Made by a program: the position numbers and the translations under genes. A stretch of DNA of 33,193 nucleotides from JBIIJL01 sp044233795 (GTDB lineage: Bacteria > Pseudomonadota > Gammaproteobacteria > Legionellales > Legionellaceae): assembly GCA_044233795.1 (NCBI GenBank), contig JBIIJL010000014.1:1-33193 (forward strand). Reading direction: 5' to 3'. Under the pieces are notes generated by a model. The model ran no database searches. It had not been told where the DNA came from and saw only the letters and a list, made by a program, of their open reading frames with translations. Shown piece by piece: positions 8,002 through 16,935 of this stretch. Position 1 is the stretch's first letter. Every line of letters begins with the position of its first letter.

Positions 8002-8808
8002 TTATACAGTAGCGGAACACATCAGAGCATTTGCGTAGTTGTTGCCTGTTTTAATGGTATTGATGAGTTGATCATTAGCCATTGGTAACTGGCCCTGGCC
8101 TAGGTAGTAAAACCGATACCCACACTCAAGAGGCGATTTACCAAAAATATGGTTTAATCTTAGACCAACGCCGGCAGTTGCAGCTAGAGCAACATTTGTA
8201 TGTGTTGCATAGGGGTTGTCATTTGCAGAAAAATTGGATCGAAGAGGGTCGCTCACATCAGTCGTGCGCATGAAATTAGGACCAACGCCTGCGTCAAAGG
8301 TAATATTGAAAAATTCGGTATTGTCTTTGACGTGTGCTTTTGCGGCTAAATATATAGGAATGTGTTGAATGTCATACAAGTAGTTGCTATTAGTATATTG
8401 GGTTTTTTCTGAGGATTTGATGTTAACAGGCGTTTTACCTAAATAAAATCCGTTGATACCGTAGGAAAGAAAATATCGATCTTTATCTTGCGCGTCGATA
8501 AAATAGCCAAGACCTAAAAGACCACCATTAGATGTTTGCTTATTGAGATTATATTGGTTTGCAGGCAGATAAGGACCGCTTAATTCATTAGACTTAGAAG
8601 GGAAATTCATCAAACTTCCAAATTGCACAATGGTATGACTTGAGTTTATATCTAATAAGGAATGGAACGGATTTACAAAAGGCTTAGCGGATGAAAACAA
8701 AAAATAATCACTAGAGTTTGTGCTAAAATTGCTAGAAGCTGCTGCCGCATTTTGGCATGCTATGAGCGTCAATGCTAAACCGCTTAGGCATTTTTTACCA
8801 AGATGCAT
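8002..8808 (-). CDS. Outer membrane beta-barrel-like protein
   Basis: 268 aa with a signal peptide (residues 1-24, cleavage likely after NAAAA). The rest has alternating short amphipathic strands with Gly and aromatic residues (GLGYF, FLSYGINGFYLG, FDAGVGPNF, AATAGVGLRL, CGYRFYYLG), typical of small outer-membrane barrels that are numerous in Legionella. Two cysteines lie near the C-terminus. An AAGGA lies six bases before the ATG. It is convergent with the M13 peptidase (14-bp gap) and divergent from mltA. No specific transport role can be read from sequence. Confidence 0.8.
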   Translation of the reverse strand: MHLGKKCLSGLALTLIACQNAAAASSNFSTNSSDYFLFSSAKPFVNPFHSLLDINSSHTIVQFGSLMNFPSKSNELSGPYLPANQYNLNKQTSNGGLLGLGYFIDAQDKDRYFLSYGINGFYLGKTPVNIKSSEKTQYTNSNYLYDIQHIPIYLAAKAHVKDNTEFFNITFDAGVGPNFMRTTDVSDPLRSNFSANDNPYATHTNVALAATAGVGLRLNHIFGKSPLECGYRFYYLGQGQLPMANDQLINTIKTGNNYANALMCSATV

Positions 8809-8906
8809 GTACTATCCTTTTTATATTGATATTATTATCTTCCAATAATAACACGATAACTGGGGTGATGGGCAATATTTATCCCCGAAAAAATTGGTTA
8901 TATCTT

Positions 8907-10118
8907 ATGATGAAAAAAAAATACGTTATCATTTTAACTTCGATTGTTATCATTGGCATTGTCTTAGGATACAGATTATTTAAACCTCATCAGGTAAAAA
9001 TTACGCTCAAATCAGTAACGTTCGCTGACCTTCCTGGTTGGGGTTCTGAGGATATACATAACTCACTCATTGCTTTTCAAGCATCATGCAGAACATTTCT
9101 AAGGCACTCGCCAAGCAAATCAGTGGGTAGTGAATCTGTTAATTTAATAGCAAAAGATTGGCATGCTGTTTGTATTAAAGCCCTGGCTTTCAAGAATAAT
9201 GTTGGTAATGAAGATATTAGACATTTTTTTGAAATGTCATTTACACCTATGAAGTATGTAGATAAGAACACGCTTCGAGGACTTTTTACTGGTTACTATA
9301 TGCCTCTTTTGCGGGGTAGTCTGCACAAAACTAACGAGTTCCAAGTCCCAATCTATGGTGTACCGAGCAACTTAATCACAATAGACTTGTCGCTATTTGA
9401 TTCAAAATTAAAAAATAGGCGCATTTTTGGCCGCTTGAAAGGTCGCTATCTTATCCCTTTTTATACTAGAGAAGAAATAAACAATGGCGTCATCAAGGAA
9501 GATGCTCCAGTGATTGCTTGGATTAATGATTGGGTAGATCGATCTTTTCTTGAAATACAAGGTTCAGGGGTTATCGAACTTGATAACCATCAACAACTCG
9601 TGATTAACTATGCTGCTGAAAATGGTGCACCTTATACTTCCATAGCAAAAGTTCTAATAGATCTTGGATTGATGAGCAAGGATAATGCATCGATGCAGCG
9701 CATACGGAAATATTTAATAGCTCACTTTGAAGATCTTCATTATATTCTCAACAAGAATAAGTCATTCGTTTTTTTTGAAGTGGTGGCGCAAAACCAAGCA
9801 CTGGGATCACAAGGTGTTCCTTTAACGCCGGGGTATTCGTTAGCAGTTGATAAAAAGTGGGTTCCCTTAGGTGCTCCTATCTGGTTAAGTACTCAACAAC
9901 CGCAATATCATTCAAAAATACAAGTGAAACTCGAAAGGCTCATGATAGCTCAAGATACAGGTGGAGCAATCAAAGGTCCAGTAAGGGGTGATGTTTATTG
10001 GGGGACTGGAGAAAAAGCAACTTCAATCGCAGGTCGAATGAAGAGTCCTGGTTATTATTGGCTGCTACTGCCCAAAAATATTGCATTAACAATCGAAAAA
10101 AATACTGATCGTCACTGA
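8907..10118 (+). CDS. mltA: Membrane-bound lytic murein transglycosylase A
   Basis: About 403 aa from the ATG at 8907 (a second ATG follows directly); the frame stays open further upstream but that part runs into the divergent gene and is not conserved. An N-terminal hydrophobic helix (residues 5-23) serves as anchor or signal; no lipobox cysteine is seen, unlike the E. coli lipoprotein. The MltA barrel domain (GLFTGYYMPLLRGS; EIQGSGVI) is followed by the C-terminal 3D domain with AQD350TGG and RGD362VYWGTG, the conserved aspartates of the family; the RGD aspartate matches the catalytic one. It cleaves the MurNAc-GlcNAc bond of peptidoglycan, forming 1,6-anhydro-MurNAc ends. Confidence 0.93.
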   Translation: MMKKKYVIILTSIVIIGIVLGYRLFKPHQVKITLKSVTFADLPGWGSEDIHNSLIAFQASCRTFLRHSPSKSVGSESVNLIAKDWHAVCIKALAFKNNVGNEDIRHFFEMSFTPMKYVDKNTLRGLFTGYYMPLLRGSLHKTNEFQVPIYGVPSNLITIDLSLFDSKLKNRRIFGRLKGRYLIPFYTREEINNGVIKEDAPVIAWINDWVDRSFLEIQGSGVIELDNHQQLVINYAAENGAPYTSIAKVLIDLGLMSKDNASMQRIRKYLIAHFEDLHYILNKNKSFVFFEVVAQNQALGSQGVPLTPGYSLAVDKKWVPLGAPIWLSTQQPQYHSKIQVKLERLMIAQDTGGAIKGPVRGDVYWGTGEKATSIAGRMKSPGYYWLLLPKNIALTIEKNTDRH

Positions 10119-10128
10119 TATTGTCTAA

Positions 10129-10791
10129 TTATACACAGTATGCGAGCTTCACTGTAATTGAATATAAGAAAGGAAAATAAGAATCAGTTGGATTGAGATT
10201 TGATTCTCCATAGCCTGCAGTATAATTAGCCCCGAACTCACCTAAAACGTGAGATGTGAATTTATAGTTGATTCCGGCTCCAAAGGTAGGTGTTGCACGC
10301 CAGTAATCAGCCAAAAGATCTTCACGATGGATTCCAGCAGCACCAGCACTAGAATATACTCTCAAGGCCTTAGTGTGCGGAACTAAAAACAGAACTTTGC
10401 CCATAATACTCGCCATTTCTGTCCGTGTGATAAATGAAGTTTTACCGTCATTATTGAATGCAAAAAGGCTGTATTTATCAAATATTACAGTTGCATTAGG
10501 GTAGCGAAAATAAGTTGTTTCAACGGCAAAAGTTGGTAAGACCTCATATCCTGCAAAAAATCCCCAAGCGACGCCGCCTTCAATAACGCCCACTGGTGTT
10601 GATAGACTAATAGCTTCATTTTGATTATTCTTCGCGGGAACGAGCCCTTGCCAGGTCGTAGATCCATATCCAACAATAGAGCCTAAATACATCGGATGAT
10701 TCATTGTATCTTTACTAGTTCCTGCATGGCTAAATTGAGTTACAACAGCCATTAATGAGAAAATATATAAAGGGAACTTATTATTTGTCAC
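10129..10791 (-). CDS. Outer membrane beta-barrel-like protein
   Basis: 220 aa from a GTG start at 10791. This start keeps a complete signal peptide (residues 1-23, cleavage near SHAG); an internal ATG would truncate it. The ribosome-binding sequence is weak. Gly/aromatic strand patterns (MYLGSIVGYG, GVAWGFFAGYEV, FAVETTYFRY, FGAGINYKF, GEFGANYTAGYG) and the C-terminal SITVKLAYCV suggest an 8-strand OmpA-like barrel. It is convergent with mltA, ending 11 bp after it, so an outer-membrane protein gene flanks mltA on each side. Function unknown. Confidence 0.8.
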   Translation of the reverse strand: MTNNKFPLYIFSLMAVVTQFSHAGTSKDTMNHPMYLGSIVGYGSTTWQGLVPAKNNQNEAISLSTPVGVIEGGVAWGFFAGYEVLPTFAVETTYFRYPNATVIFDKYSLFAFNNDGKTSFITRTEMASIMGKVLFLVPHTKALRVYSSAGAAGIHREDLLADYWRATPTFGAGINYKFTSHVLGEFGANYTAGYGESNLNPTDSYFPFLYSITVKLAYCV

Positions 10792-10905
10792 AATTAGTAC
10801 TCTACATTTGTCATGGGTCTTTTTAAAAAAAACATATGAAATAGGTTAAATCTAGCGCTTAAGATGGGATATTTAGAGAGTAGCCACAAATGAAGCGCTC
10901 CATTC

Positions 10906-11244
10906 TTAGTGACAAGGCATTTGTGTTGAGCTACAGGCTGAGCCTTGAGAATCAACTCCACCACGTAAATAGCAATTCCAATTGTCAATACAGCCTTGGG
11001 GGGTCGTGTAATGCTGATATTCGCAGGCTTTTTGTAAGGAACCAAATACAATCATCATCCGATTATATAACGCGTTCATGTCTTGGCACATGCCTGCAGG
11101 AAGTCCTGAAGATGTACAGTAACATGTAGCAGCTGACTTAAACGAAGAGCAAAAATTTGCATCGCTCGTCGGTACAGCAATTGGACAGGCAGAAGCCGAT
11201 GTGCTTAAAAAAAACAAGATCGTAGCGTATAGATTTTTTTTCAT
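10906..11244 (-). CDS. Small secreted cysteine-rich protein (10 Cys)
   Basis: 112 aa from ATG 11244, preceded by AAGGA at a good distance; the longer frame to 11334 has no such site. The first 19 residues are a signal peptide (hydrophobic LYATILFFLSTSASA). The mature part, about 93 aa, has ten cysteines in a spaced pattern (AC, FC, CYC, MC, AC, GC, NC, AC, PC), suggesting up to five disulfides and a periplasmic or extracellular location. It lies 86 bp downstream of lspK in the same direction, so it could share the transcript. I do not recognise a family. That it is a type II secretion substrate is a guess from position and type. Confidence 0.75.
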   Translation of the reverse strand: MKKNLYATILFFLSTSASACPIAVPTSDANFCSSFKSAATCYCTSSGLPAGMCQDMNALYNRMMIVFGSLQKACEYQHYTTPQGCIDNWNCYLRGGVDSQGSACSSTQMPCH

Positions 11245-11330
11245 CCCTGAGTCCTTATATGTGGTTAAATCAACCCGAAACTCTAACAGAAAAAAAACGG
11301 TGCTGCAAAAACGTTTTAAACAATTTGCTA

Positions 11331-12272
11331 TCATTTGCTATTCAGGGTCACATTAAGAATGCTCACCGAAAGCTGGCCTTTTCTATTGCTCACTGTTTTC
11401 AATATCGTTCGAGTTTTAAGACTCAAATTGTTAATTTCAGCACTAGCTACACAAAGGAAGTAATTACTCTCTAACGTGATTTGTTCATTTGAAATCTGTG
11501 TTCTTTCGAGTAATTCATATATTTTCTCGAAATTTTTCATCCCTTGTTCTCTTCTTGCATTAATGATTTCCATTGCGTCCGTATCCGTCAATTTATTGCC
11601 TAAGGCCTTTAAAATTTCTTTGGGTGCAGTATTGATGTTAATTTTAGTAATGTCTGGAAGGGCTGTTAGATAGGGCAGTAATGCTTGATAGGTTGCTTCA
11701 TTCATATGGCGAAGCAAACGGAGCTCAGTCACACTTTGAAAAGGTTGATGTCCCGGTAGGTAGGGTGGATTTTGGTGTAAATAAAAAACTAAGTTTTCAT
11801 CCTGGCCGCGATCAGGTTGATAGGGACTCATCCAATAGGTGATGTCACCCAACAAGGATCGATACGTGTTATGATTCTCATGAGGTAGATGCTCTTGCAT
11901 TAATTGAATAAATAGTGGGTAGAATTTGCCATTTTGTAGATTATTGATGTTAAATAGCGCTTGAAGATCATAAAGCTCACCTGATAGGGCAATATCTGGG
12001 TAAATATGCGCCAATTTCATGGGGAAATTAAATATTTTTCCATCTGAGCCGATACTTTTAAAATCTATTGAAGGTTGTTTTAGCGTTTCCATAGCCCAGA
12101 AATTTACTGCTTGTGTAGCAAGATAGAGCTTATCACTATTGACAGTGATGTTTGTTCGATAAATGCTTAGTCCGGTTTGTATAATCATCGCTGTTGCGGC
12201 AATTGCGACTAGTGTCATCAGAAACAATGCTGAAATGAGAGCACTTCCAGGTCTAGCTCCTCTAGGCCGCAT
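11331..12272 (-). CDS. lspK: Type II secretion minor pseudopilin K
   Basis: 313 aa, the usual size for GspK. The N-terminus (RPGSALISALFLMTL) has the prepilin-type basic leader, glycine cleavage site and hydrophobic helix; like other GspK proteins it lacks the Glu at position +5. The body contains the GspK helical insert, with INTAPKEILKAL near residue 205 typical of the family. GspK caps the pseudopilus tip with GspI and GspJ in the periplasm. It overlaps lspJ by 11 bp. Last of the lsp genes here. Confidence 0.93.
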   Translation of the reverse strand: MRPRGARPGSALISALFLMTLVAIAATAMIIQTGLSIYRTNITVNSDKLYLATQAVNFWAMETLKQPSIDFKSIGSDGKIFNFPMKLAHIYPDIALSGELYDLQALFNINNLQNGKFYPLFIQLMQEHLPHENHNTYRSLLGDITYWMSPYQPDRGQDENLVFYLHQNPPYLPGHQPFQSVTELRLLRHMNEATYQALLPYLTALPDITKININTAPKEILKALGNKLTDTDAMEIINARREQGMKNFEKIYELLERTQISNEQITLESNYFLCVASAEINNLSLKTRTILKTVSNRKGQLSVSILNVTLNSK

Positions 12273-12864
12273 AAAGTGCTCCAGGAATAATATAAACCAA
12301 TACCATATTTCCCATACCTTTTATAGTAAATGAAAATTGTATTGCTGATGGTAACGTTTCCTTTTTTTGATTTTGAGCCAGTGCGTAGGCTCGCCATTCG
12401 GTAAGAACTTGTCGACTGGCACTTAAGTAGGCAAATGAGCATTGTTCTAAATTGTCCAACACTATGCGTGATTGATGCTGTGCGCGATTTGGCGTGTCAA
12501 GTTGTTTGAAACTCTCGCGAATCAGTTTTGAATCTTTGCAATGATAGGCAACACGCTTGAGAGAGCTTTCTTTTAGATAAGCCTGTGCATCCAAGCCCCC
12601 TCGGGTGAATTCAATATATGTTGGAAGTCCTACAAATGGTGGGAATTGGCGGAGATTATTTCCCAAACTTGAGCGTTCAATAATCTGTGTAGTATCGCGG
12701 GAAATTAAAGTTAATGCCAATTGAAGATCTTCTAGTTGGTGTTCTTTGGCATTTACGCGCGCTCTAGTATCAAAGGCATGAGAGAGCACCATTGATGTAA
12801 TGGTGCCTAATACCGCAAAAACCATCAAAGCTATCATCACCTCAATCAAGGTAAAACCTCTCAC
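12262..12864 (-). CDS. lspJ: Type II secretion minor pseudopilin J
   Basis: 200 aa, GspJ-sized. It opens with a very short leader and the type IV prepilin motif RGFTLIEVMIALMVFAVLG (cleavage after Gly3, Glu at +5), cleaved and N-methylated by the prepilin peptidase (not in this window). The remainder fits the beta-rich GspJ domain (LQLALTLISRDTTQIIERS region). It forms the tip complex of the periplasmic pseudopilus with I and K. It overlaps lspI by 4 bp (ATGA) and lspK by 11 bp. Confidence 0.93.
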   Translation of the reverse strand: MRGFTLIEVMIALMVFAVLGTITSMVLSHAFDTRARVNAKEHQLEDLQLALTLISRDTTQIIERSSLGNNLRQFPPFVGLPTYIEFTRGGLDAQAYLKESSLKRVAYHCKDSKLIRESFKQLDTPNRAQHQSRIVLDNLEQCSFAYLSASRQVLTEWRAYALAQNQKKETLPSAIQFSFTIKGMGNMVLVYIIPGALYAA

Positions 12865-13232
12865 GATACTCTCCGAAATCCATACAATGGTGTGGTAAAA
12901 GGACCATTTGGGGTATTACTCACTGTTAACGTAATTAGTTGCATTGCGGGAATTTCTGTTTGTGAAACTCGAGCTCGCCAATACCAGCGCTCACCTAGCA
13001 TCGTTGTAACTTCAGAAATCTCTTGGTTTAAATGAATAGGTAGCAAATTTAATTGAATTGCATTGATACCCTGCATGGCAACCCAATGGCTGATTGTTCT
13101 TTCCTTAATTTTTGTAGAATGGGATACATCTTCGGAGCTTGCTTTCAATAGTGCAGTTAAGGCAATAGCTATGATAGCGAGCGCAATTAGCACCTCGATC
13201 AAGGTGAAGCCATTTTTAATGGCCTGTTTCAT
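12861..13232 (-). CDS. lspI: Type II secretion minor pseudopilin I
   Basis: 123 aa, the normal length of GspI. Leader MKQAIKNG followed by FTLIEVLIALAIIAIALTAL, the prepilin cleavage site with Glu at +5 and the hydrophobic helix. The short C-terminal domain contains HWVAMQGINAIQLN, matching the GspI pattern of an aligned W..A and N. It nucleates the J-I-K tip complex. Stop/start overlaps of 4 bp with lspH upstream and lspJ downstream indicate translational coupling. Confidence 0.92.
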   Translation of the reverse strand: MKQAIKNGFTLIEVLIALAIIAIALTALLKASSEDVSHSTKIKERTISHWVAMQGINAIQLNLLPIHLNQEISEVTTMLGERWYWRARVSQTEIPAMQLITLTVSNTPNGPFTTPLYGFRRVS

Positions 13233-13714
13233 GATGTAGGGTGCTCTAAGGTGAGGCTATTATCTTCATGACCTGTAATACTTATCAAATTGGGAGTGAG
13301 TGAAAACCCTAAAGATAATTTAAAAGTTGAAATATCTCCTGCTGAGTCAACAGTAATTTGTGGGCACTTGTTCTTATTTAACAGAGATTTAAGTGTTATA
13401 ACAGCATCAGATGGAAATCGATGTGTTAGAAATATACGTTGATGGCTAGGCTCGCTCCATTGATTGTTTATTAAGCGTAACACCCGGTAGTTTTGATTCT
13501 CTATGCAAATACCCATAGATACAGTTTCAATAATGGCTTCATGTTGAATGAGTTTTAGATAGTTAAAAAACTGTTCTCCTGCCATAAGCAATCGTCGTTC
13601 GCGACCAAAATCACCAAATGCAAATAGAGCAACACCAATTGTGATACTAATAATGACCACAACTACGAGAATTTCAATTAACGTAAAACCACGCAATGCA
13701 GTCGGTCGCATCAT
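13229..13714 (-). CDS. lspH: Type II secretion minor pseudopilin H
   Basis: 161 aa. Leader MMRPTALRG then FTLIEILVVVVIISITIGVA, with Glu at +5 after the cleavage glycine. GspH-like features follow the helix: GRERRLLMAGEQFFNYLKLIQHEAI, then a variable beta domain. It links the pseudopilus shaft of G subunits to the tip complex. Start and stop overlap neighbours by 4 bp on both sides. Confidence 0.92.
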   Translation of the reverse strand: MMRPTALRGFTLIEILVVVVIISITIGVALFAFGDFGRERRLLMAGEQFFNYLKLIQHEAIIETVSMGICIENQNYRVLRLINNQWSEPSHQRIFLTHRFPSDAVITLKSLLNKNKCPQITVDSAGDISTFKLSLGFSLTPNLISITGHEDNSLTLEHPTS

Positions 13715-14142
13715 GATGGGGATTTACTTGGTTCCCAATTACCAATCTCTGCATTTATGCCAGTTCCACCAGGTTGTCCTTCTGCGCCATAAGTGAAAAC
13801 ATCAACTTCTCCATGCTGGCCTGGATTAAGATACAAATACTCCCGTCCCCAAGGATCGGTTGGGAGTGATTTTAAGTATTTTTTCCAATCACGCGGGATA
13901 GGTGGTGCTGTTGGCTTTTCAACCAAAGACTGTAAACCTTGATCAGTGCTTGGATAAATTCCGTTATCAAGTTTGTATAGATCGAGTGCATTTTGAATTG
14001 TTAAAATATCTTGTTTAGCTTTAACAACTCTTGCCTCATCAGGGCGGCTAATGATTTTAGGAACCACGATGGATGCAAGTATTCCTAAAATAACTACTAC
14101 CACCATAATTTCAATAAGAGAAAATCCTTTTTGAGATGCCAT
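13711..14142 (-). CDS. lspG: Type II secretion major pseudopilin G
   Basis: 143 aa with leader MASQKG and FSLIEIMVVVVILGILASIVV (Glu at +5). The GspG core is obvious: ARVVKAKQDILTIQNALDLYKLDNGIYPSTDQGLQSL, then the calcium-binding loop region and DPWGREYLYLNPG. This is the most abundant subunit, forming the shaft of the periplasmic pseudopilus. It has the strongest ribosome-binding sequence of the operon, GGAGGAG eight bases before the ATG, in the only real gap (52 bp after lspF), in keeping with higher output than its neighbours. Confidence 0.96.
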   Translation of the reverse strand: MASQKGFSLIEIMVVVVILGILASIVVPKIISRPDEARVVKAKQDILTIQNALDLYKLDNGIYPSTDQGLQSLVEKPTAPPIPRDWKKYLKSLPTDPWGREYLYLNPGQHGEVDVFTYGAEGQPGGTGINAEIGNWEPSKSPS

Positions 14143-14194
14143 ATTTTACTCCTCCAAACATAAATAAATATAATTCTAGGGTTTTCAACACACT

Positions 14195-15394
14195 CTAGCT
14201 CACAAGTTGCTCCATGGAAAAAATGGGCACGAGTGTTGCAATTACAATAAAGAGTACCACGGCACCCATAAAAAGAATCACCAAAGGCTCTAATAGGGTA
14301 AGGGCCGTATCAAAAAATCTTCGTACTTCATTATCTAGATGGGCGGCTGCGCGCTCCATCATCGATGAAATATGACCGCTTTTTTCCCCGCTGGCAATAA
14401 GATGAGTCGCCATTGGTTTTAAATAACCAGTATCTTTTAATGCTTGGCTGATTGACCGGCCTTCTTTGACTTCTGAAGTTGCCATATTGAAAGCACTCTG
14501 CATGACAAGATTAGTTATAAGTTTAGCGGATACATTCATGGTCTCAAGTACGCTGACACCTGCTGCGAATAAAATACCAAATGTATGTACGTATCGTGCA
14601 ACGTTAATAGATTGAATTAACGGTGAAATAATAGGTATTTTAAGTAACAAACGGTGCCAACCAAATTTTACATTAGTTTTCTCCAAGCTTTTTTGAAAAC
14701 CTAAGATAAGTACAACGAGCAAGATGAGTGAGTAAAGTCCATAGTGCTTTATAAACCCACTGAATATGAGAAGAACTTGCGTCATTTCCGGTAGGGACTG
14801 TCCGCTGCTGGTAAAAACCTCAATAATTTTAGGAACAACGTAAGCCAATAAAAAACTAATAATAGTAGTAGATACGATGATCATCAGCAAAGGATATATG
14901 AGAGCTTGTTGGATTTTTTGTCGAATTTGTTGTTGATTCTCAGTGTAATCGGCCAATTTTTCTAGCACCATATCAAGATGTCCCGTTTGCTCTCCTGCAG
15001 CAACAGTTGCTCGATAAAGTTCTGGAAATACCTGTGGATACTCTCCAACGGCCTGAGCTAATGAAAATCCTTCGAGAACTTTAGATCGTACACCGATGAG
15101 TAAACGCTGAGTTTTTGGTTTCTCTGTTTGCTCACTGACTCCCTTAAGGGACTCTTCAACAGGAATGCCTGCAGCTAATAGGGTAGCTAATTGTCTGGTG
15201 AGGAGTGCAAGATCTTGGGTGGAGATTCTATCCCGATGTTTAGAGACTTGTGATTTTTTTAACGTATGTACAGAGGTAGGAATTAAGCCCCGGTCACGAA
15301 GTAACTGACGGGCATGTCGCTCAGAATCTGCTTCGATCACACCTTTTGAAGAGTTGCCTTTTCGATTTAGCGCTTGGTATTGGAATGCGCCCAT
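14195..15394 (-). CDS. lspF: Type II secretion inner-membrane platform protein F
   Basis: 399 aa, typical GspF length. It begins MGAFQYQALNRKG, followed by two T2SSF domains (about residues 70-190 and 270-395). Three membrane segments are visible at about 170-195 (YPLLMIIVSTTIISFLLAYV), 218-236 and 370-395 (LFMGAVVLFIVIATLVPIF). Repeated ERxATAGEQTGHLDxxLxxLAxY-type motifs are present in both halves. It forms the inner-membrane base that couples the GspE ATPase to pseudopilus assembly. First gene of the lsp operon and divergent from glnA, with about 110 bp between. GspC, D, E, L and M are not in the window, as expected for Legionella, where they lie elsewhere. Confidence 0.95.
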   Translation of the reverse strand: MGAFQYQALNRKGNSSKGVIEADSERHARQLLRDRGLIPTSVHTLKKSQVSKHRDRISTQDLALLTRQLATLLAAGIPVEESLKGVSEQTEKPKTQRLLIGVRSKVLEGFSLAQAVGEYPQVFPELYRATVAAGEQTGHLDMVLEKLADYTENQQQIRQKIQQALIYPLLMIIVSTTIISFLLAYVVPKIIEVFTSSGQSLPEMTQVLLIFSGFIKHYGLYSLILLVVLILGFQKSLEKTNVKFGWHRLLLKIPIISPLIQSINVARYVHTFGILFAAGVSVLETMNVSAKLITNLVMQSAFNMATSEVKEGRSISQALKDTGYLKPMATHLIASGEKSGHISSMMERAAAHLDNEVRRFFDTALTLLEPLVILFMGAVVLFIVIATLVPIFSMEQLVS

Positions 15395-15508
15395 AGCTTT
15401 TTTTCATCAATAGTATAGGGTTTCATCATAGCTTAATCTATTGGGTTTAATAAGTCACTTGAGGTAGACTATGCTCGGAGTGATTTATAGGGTCTTAAGG
15501 AGAAGATG

Positions 15509-16918
15509 ATGGGGAAGGATGAGTTATTAGTTATAGTTAAAGAACACGATGCTAAATTTATTGATTTACGTTTCACAGATACCATTGGTAAGGAGCACCA
15601 TATTACCATCCCTGTTTCAGCCATTGGTGATGATTTTATTGAAAATGGCAAAATGTTCGATGGATCTTCATTTAAAGGCTGGCAAAAGATACACCAGTCA
15701 GATCTAGCTTTAATGCCGATTCTCGACACTGTCCTCCCTGATCCTTTTTTTCAAGACAATACCCTTTTTATACGATGTAATGTGGTAGATCCTCAGACCA
15801 TGATAGGTTACGACAGGGACCCACGTTCTCTTGCAATTCGTGCAGAAACATATTTACAGTCTACGGGTATTGCCGATAAGGCCTTTTTCGGACCTGAACC
15901 TGAGTTTTTTATGTTTGATAGTGTTCAGTGGCAAACCAGCATCAATGAATCATTTTACAAAATAGACTCTGATGAAGCAATGTGGAATTCTGGCAAATCA
16001 ATGGAGGGTGGTAATATTGGACATCGACCATCACTGAAAGGTGGTTACTTTCCTGTGCCGCCTGTAGATTCTTCGCAAGACATTCGTTCAGCCATTTGTT
16101 TAACCCTAGAATCCTTAGGAATGGTGGTTGAAGCACACCACCATGAAGTAGCTACTGCAAATCAATGTGAAGTTGCAACACAATATGACACCTTGACTAA
16201 AAAAGCAGATCAATTACAGATTTTAAAATATGTTATACATAATGTGGCACATAATTTTGGGAAAACGGCTACATTTATGCCCAAGCCATTGGTGGGAGAT
16301 AATGGTAGTGGCATGCATTGCCATCAATCCTTGGCTAAGGATGGTGTCAATTTATTTGCAGGTGATCAATACGCGGGACTTTCTGAGATGGCGCTCTACT
16401 ATATCGGCGGCATTATAAAACATGCACGTGCTTTGAATGCATTTACGAATCCGGCGGTGAATAGTTATAAAAGGCTTGTTCCAGGGTTTGAAGCCCCGGT
16501 CTTGCTCGCTTACTCTGCGCGCAATCGCTCTGCTGCAATTCGTATCCCACATGTTAATAATCCTAAAGCTCGCAGAATTGAAGTACGTTTTCCTGATCCC
16601 ACTGCAAACCCATATCTTGCATTTTCAGCCATGATGATGGCAGGCTTAGATGGTATTTTGAATAAAATACATCCAGGCCAGCCAATCGACAAAGACCTCT
16701 ACGACTTACCCCCTGAAGAACTGCTGGATGTCCCAACGGTTGCCTCATCGCTAGAGCAATCTATTGAGAACTTACGTAAGGATCATGATTTTCTATTACA
16801 AGGTGATGTTTTTAGTCAAGACTACCTATCCAGTTACATTGCACTGCGTGAAGTTGATATTGACAGAATTAGAAGCTTAGTTCATCCAGCAGAATTTGAG
16901 CTTTATTATAGCAATTAA
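15509..16918 (+). CDS. glnA: Type I glutamine synthetase
   Basis: 469 aa from ATG 15509. An ATG three bases earlier is also in frame, but the AAGGAG box spaces better to 15509, and this start places the adenylylation tyrosine exactly at Y398 (DLYDLPPEE), as in E. coli. Family signatures are present: the DGSSFKGW loop near residue 50, FGPEPEFF, NGSGMHCHQS and NRSAAIRIP. It condenses glutamate and ammonia with ATP to glutamine in a cytoplasmic dodecamer; Y398 implies control by GlnE adenylylation. No convincing sigma-54 promoter was seen in the short upstream region. No glnL/glnG follows; the next gene encodes a DUF4124 protein. Confidence 0.97.
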   Translation: MGKDELLVIVKEHDAKFIDLRFTDTIGKEHHITIPVSAIGDDFIENGKMFDGSSFKGWQKIHQSDLALMPILDTVLPDPFFQDNTLFIRCNVVDPQTMIGYDRDPRSLAIRAETYLQSTGIADKAFFGPEPEFFMFDSVQWQTSINESFYKIDSDEAMWNSGKSMEGGNIGHRPSLKGGYFPVPPVDSSQDIRSAICLTLESLGMVVEAHHHEVATANQCEVATQYDTLTKKADQLQILKYVIHNVAHNFGKTATFMPKPLVGDNGSGMHCHQSLAKDGVNLFAGDQYAGLSEMALYYIGGIIKHARALNAFTNPAVNSYKRLVPGFEAPVLLAYSARNRSAAIRIPHVNNPKARRIEVRFPDPTANPYLAFSAMMMAGLDGILNKIHPGQPIDKDLYDLPPEELLDVPTVASSLEQSIENLRKDHDFLLQGDVFSQDYLSSYIALREVDIDRIRSLVHPAEFELYYSN

Positions 16919-16935
16919 AACATTGAGGGGTGTTC

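Noticed and set aside
8772..8906. Longer N-terminus for MltA from 8772
   Set aside because: It would overlap the divergent outer membrane protein gene's start and precede the natural membrane anchor; ATG 8907 fits the family.
11331..15394. Type IV pilus minor pilin cluster
   Set aside because: Order F-G-H-I-J-K, the GspG core and the GspK insert identify type II secretion; no pilE/fimT/pilVWX features are seen.
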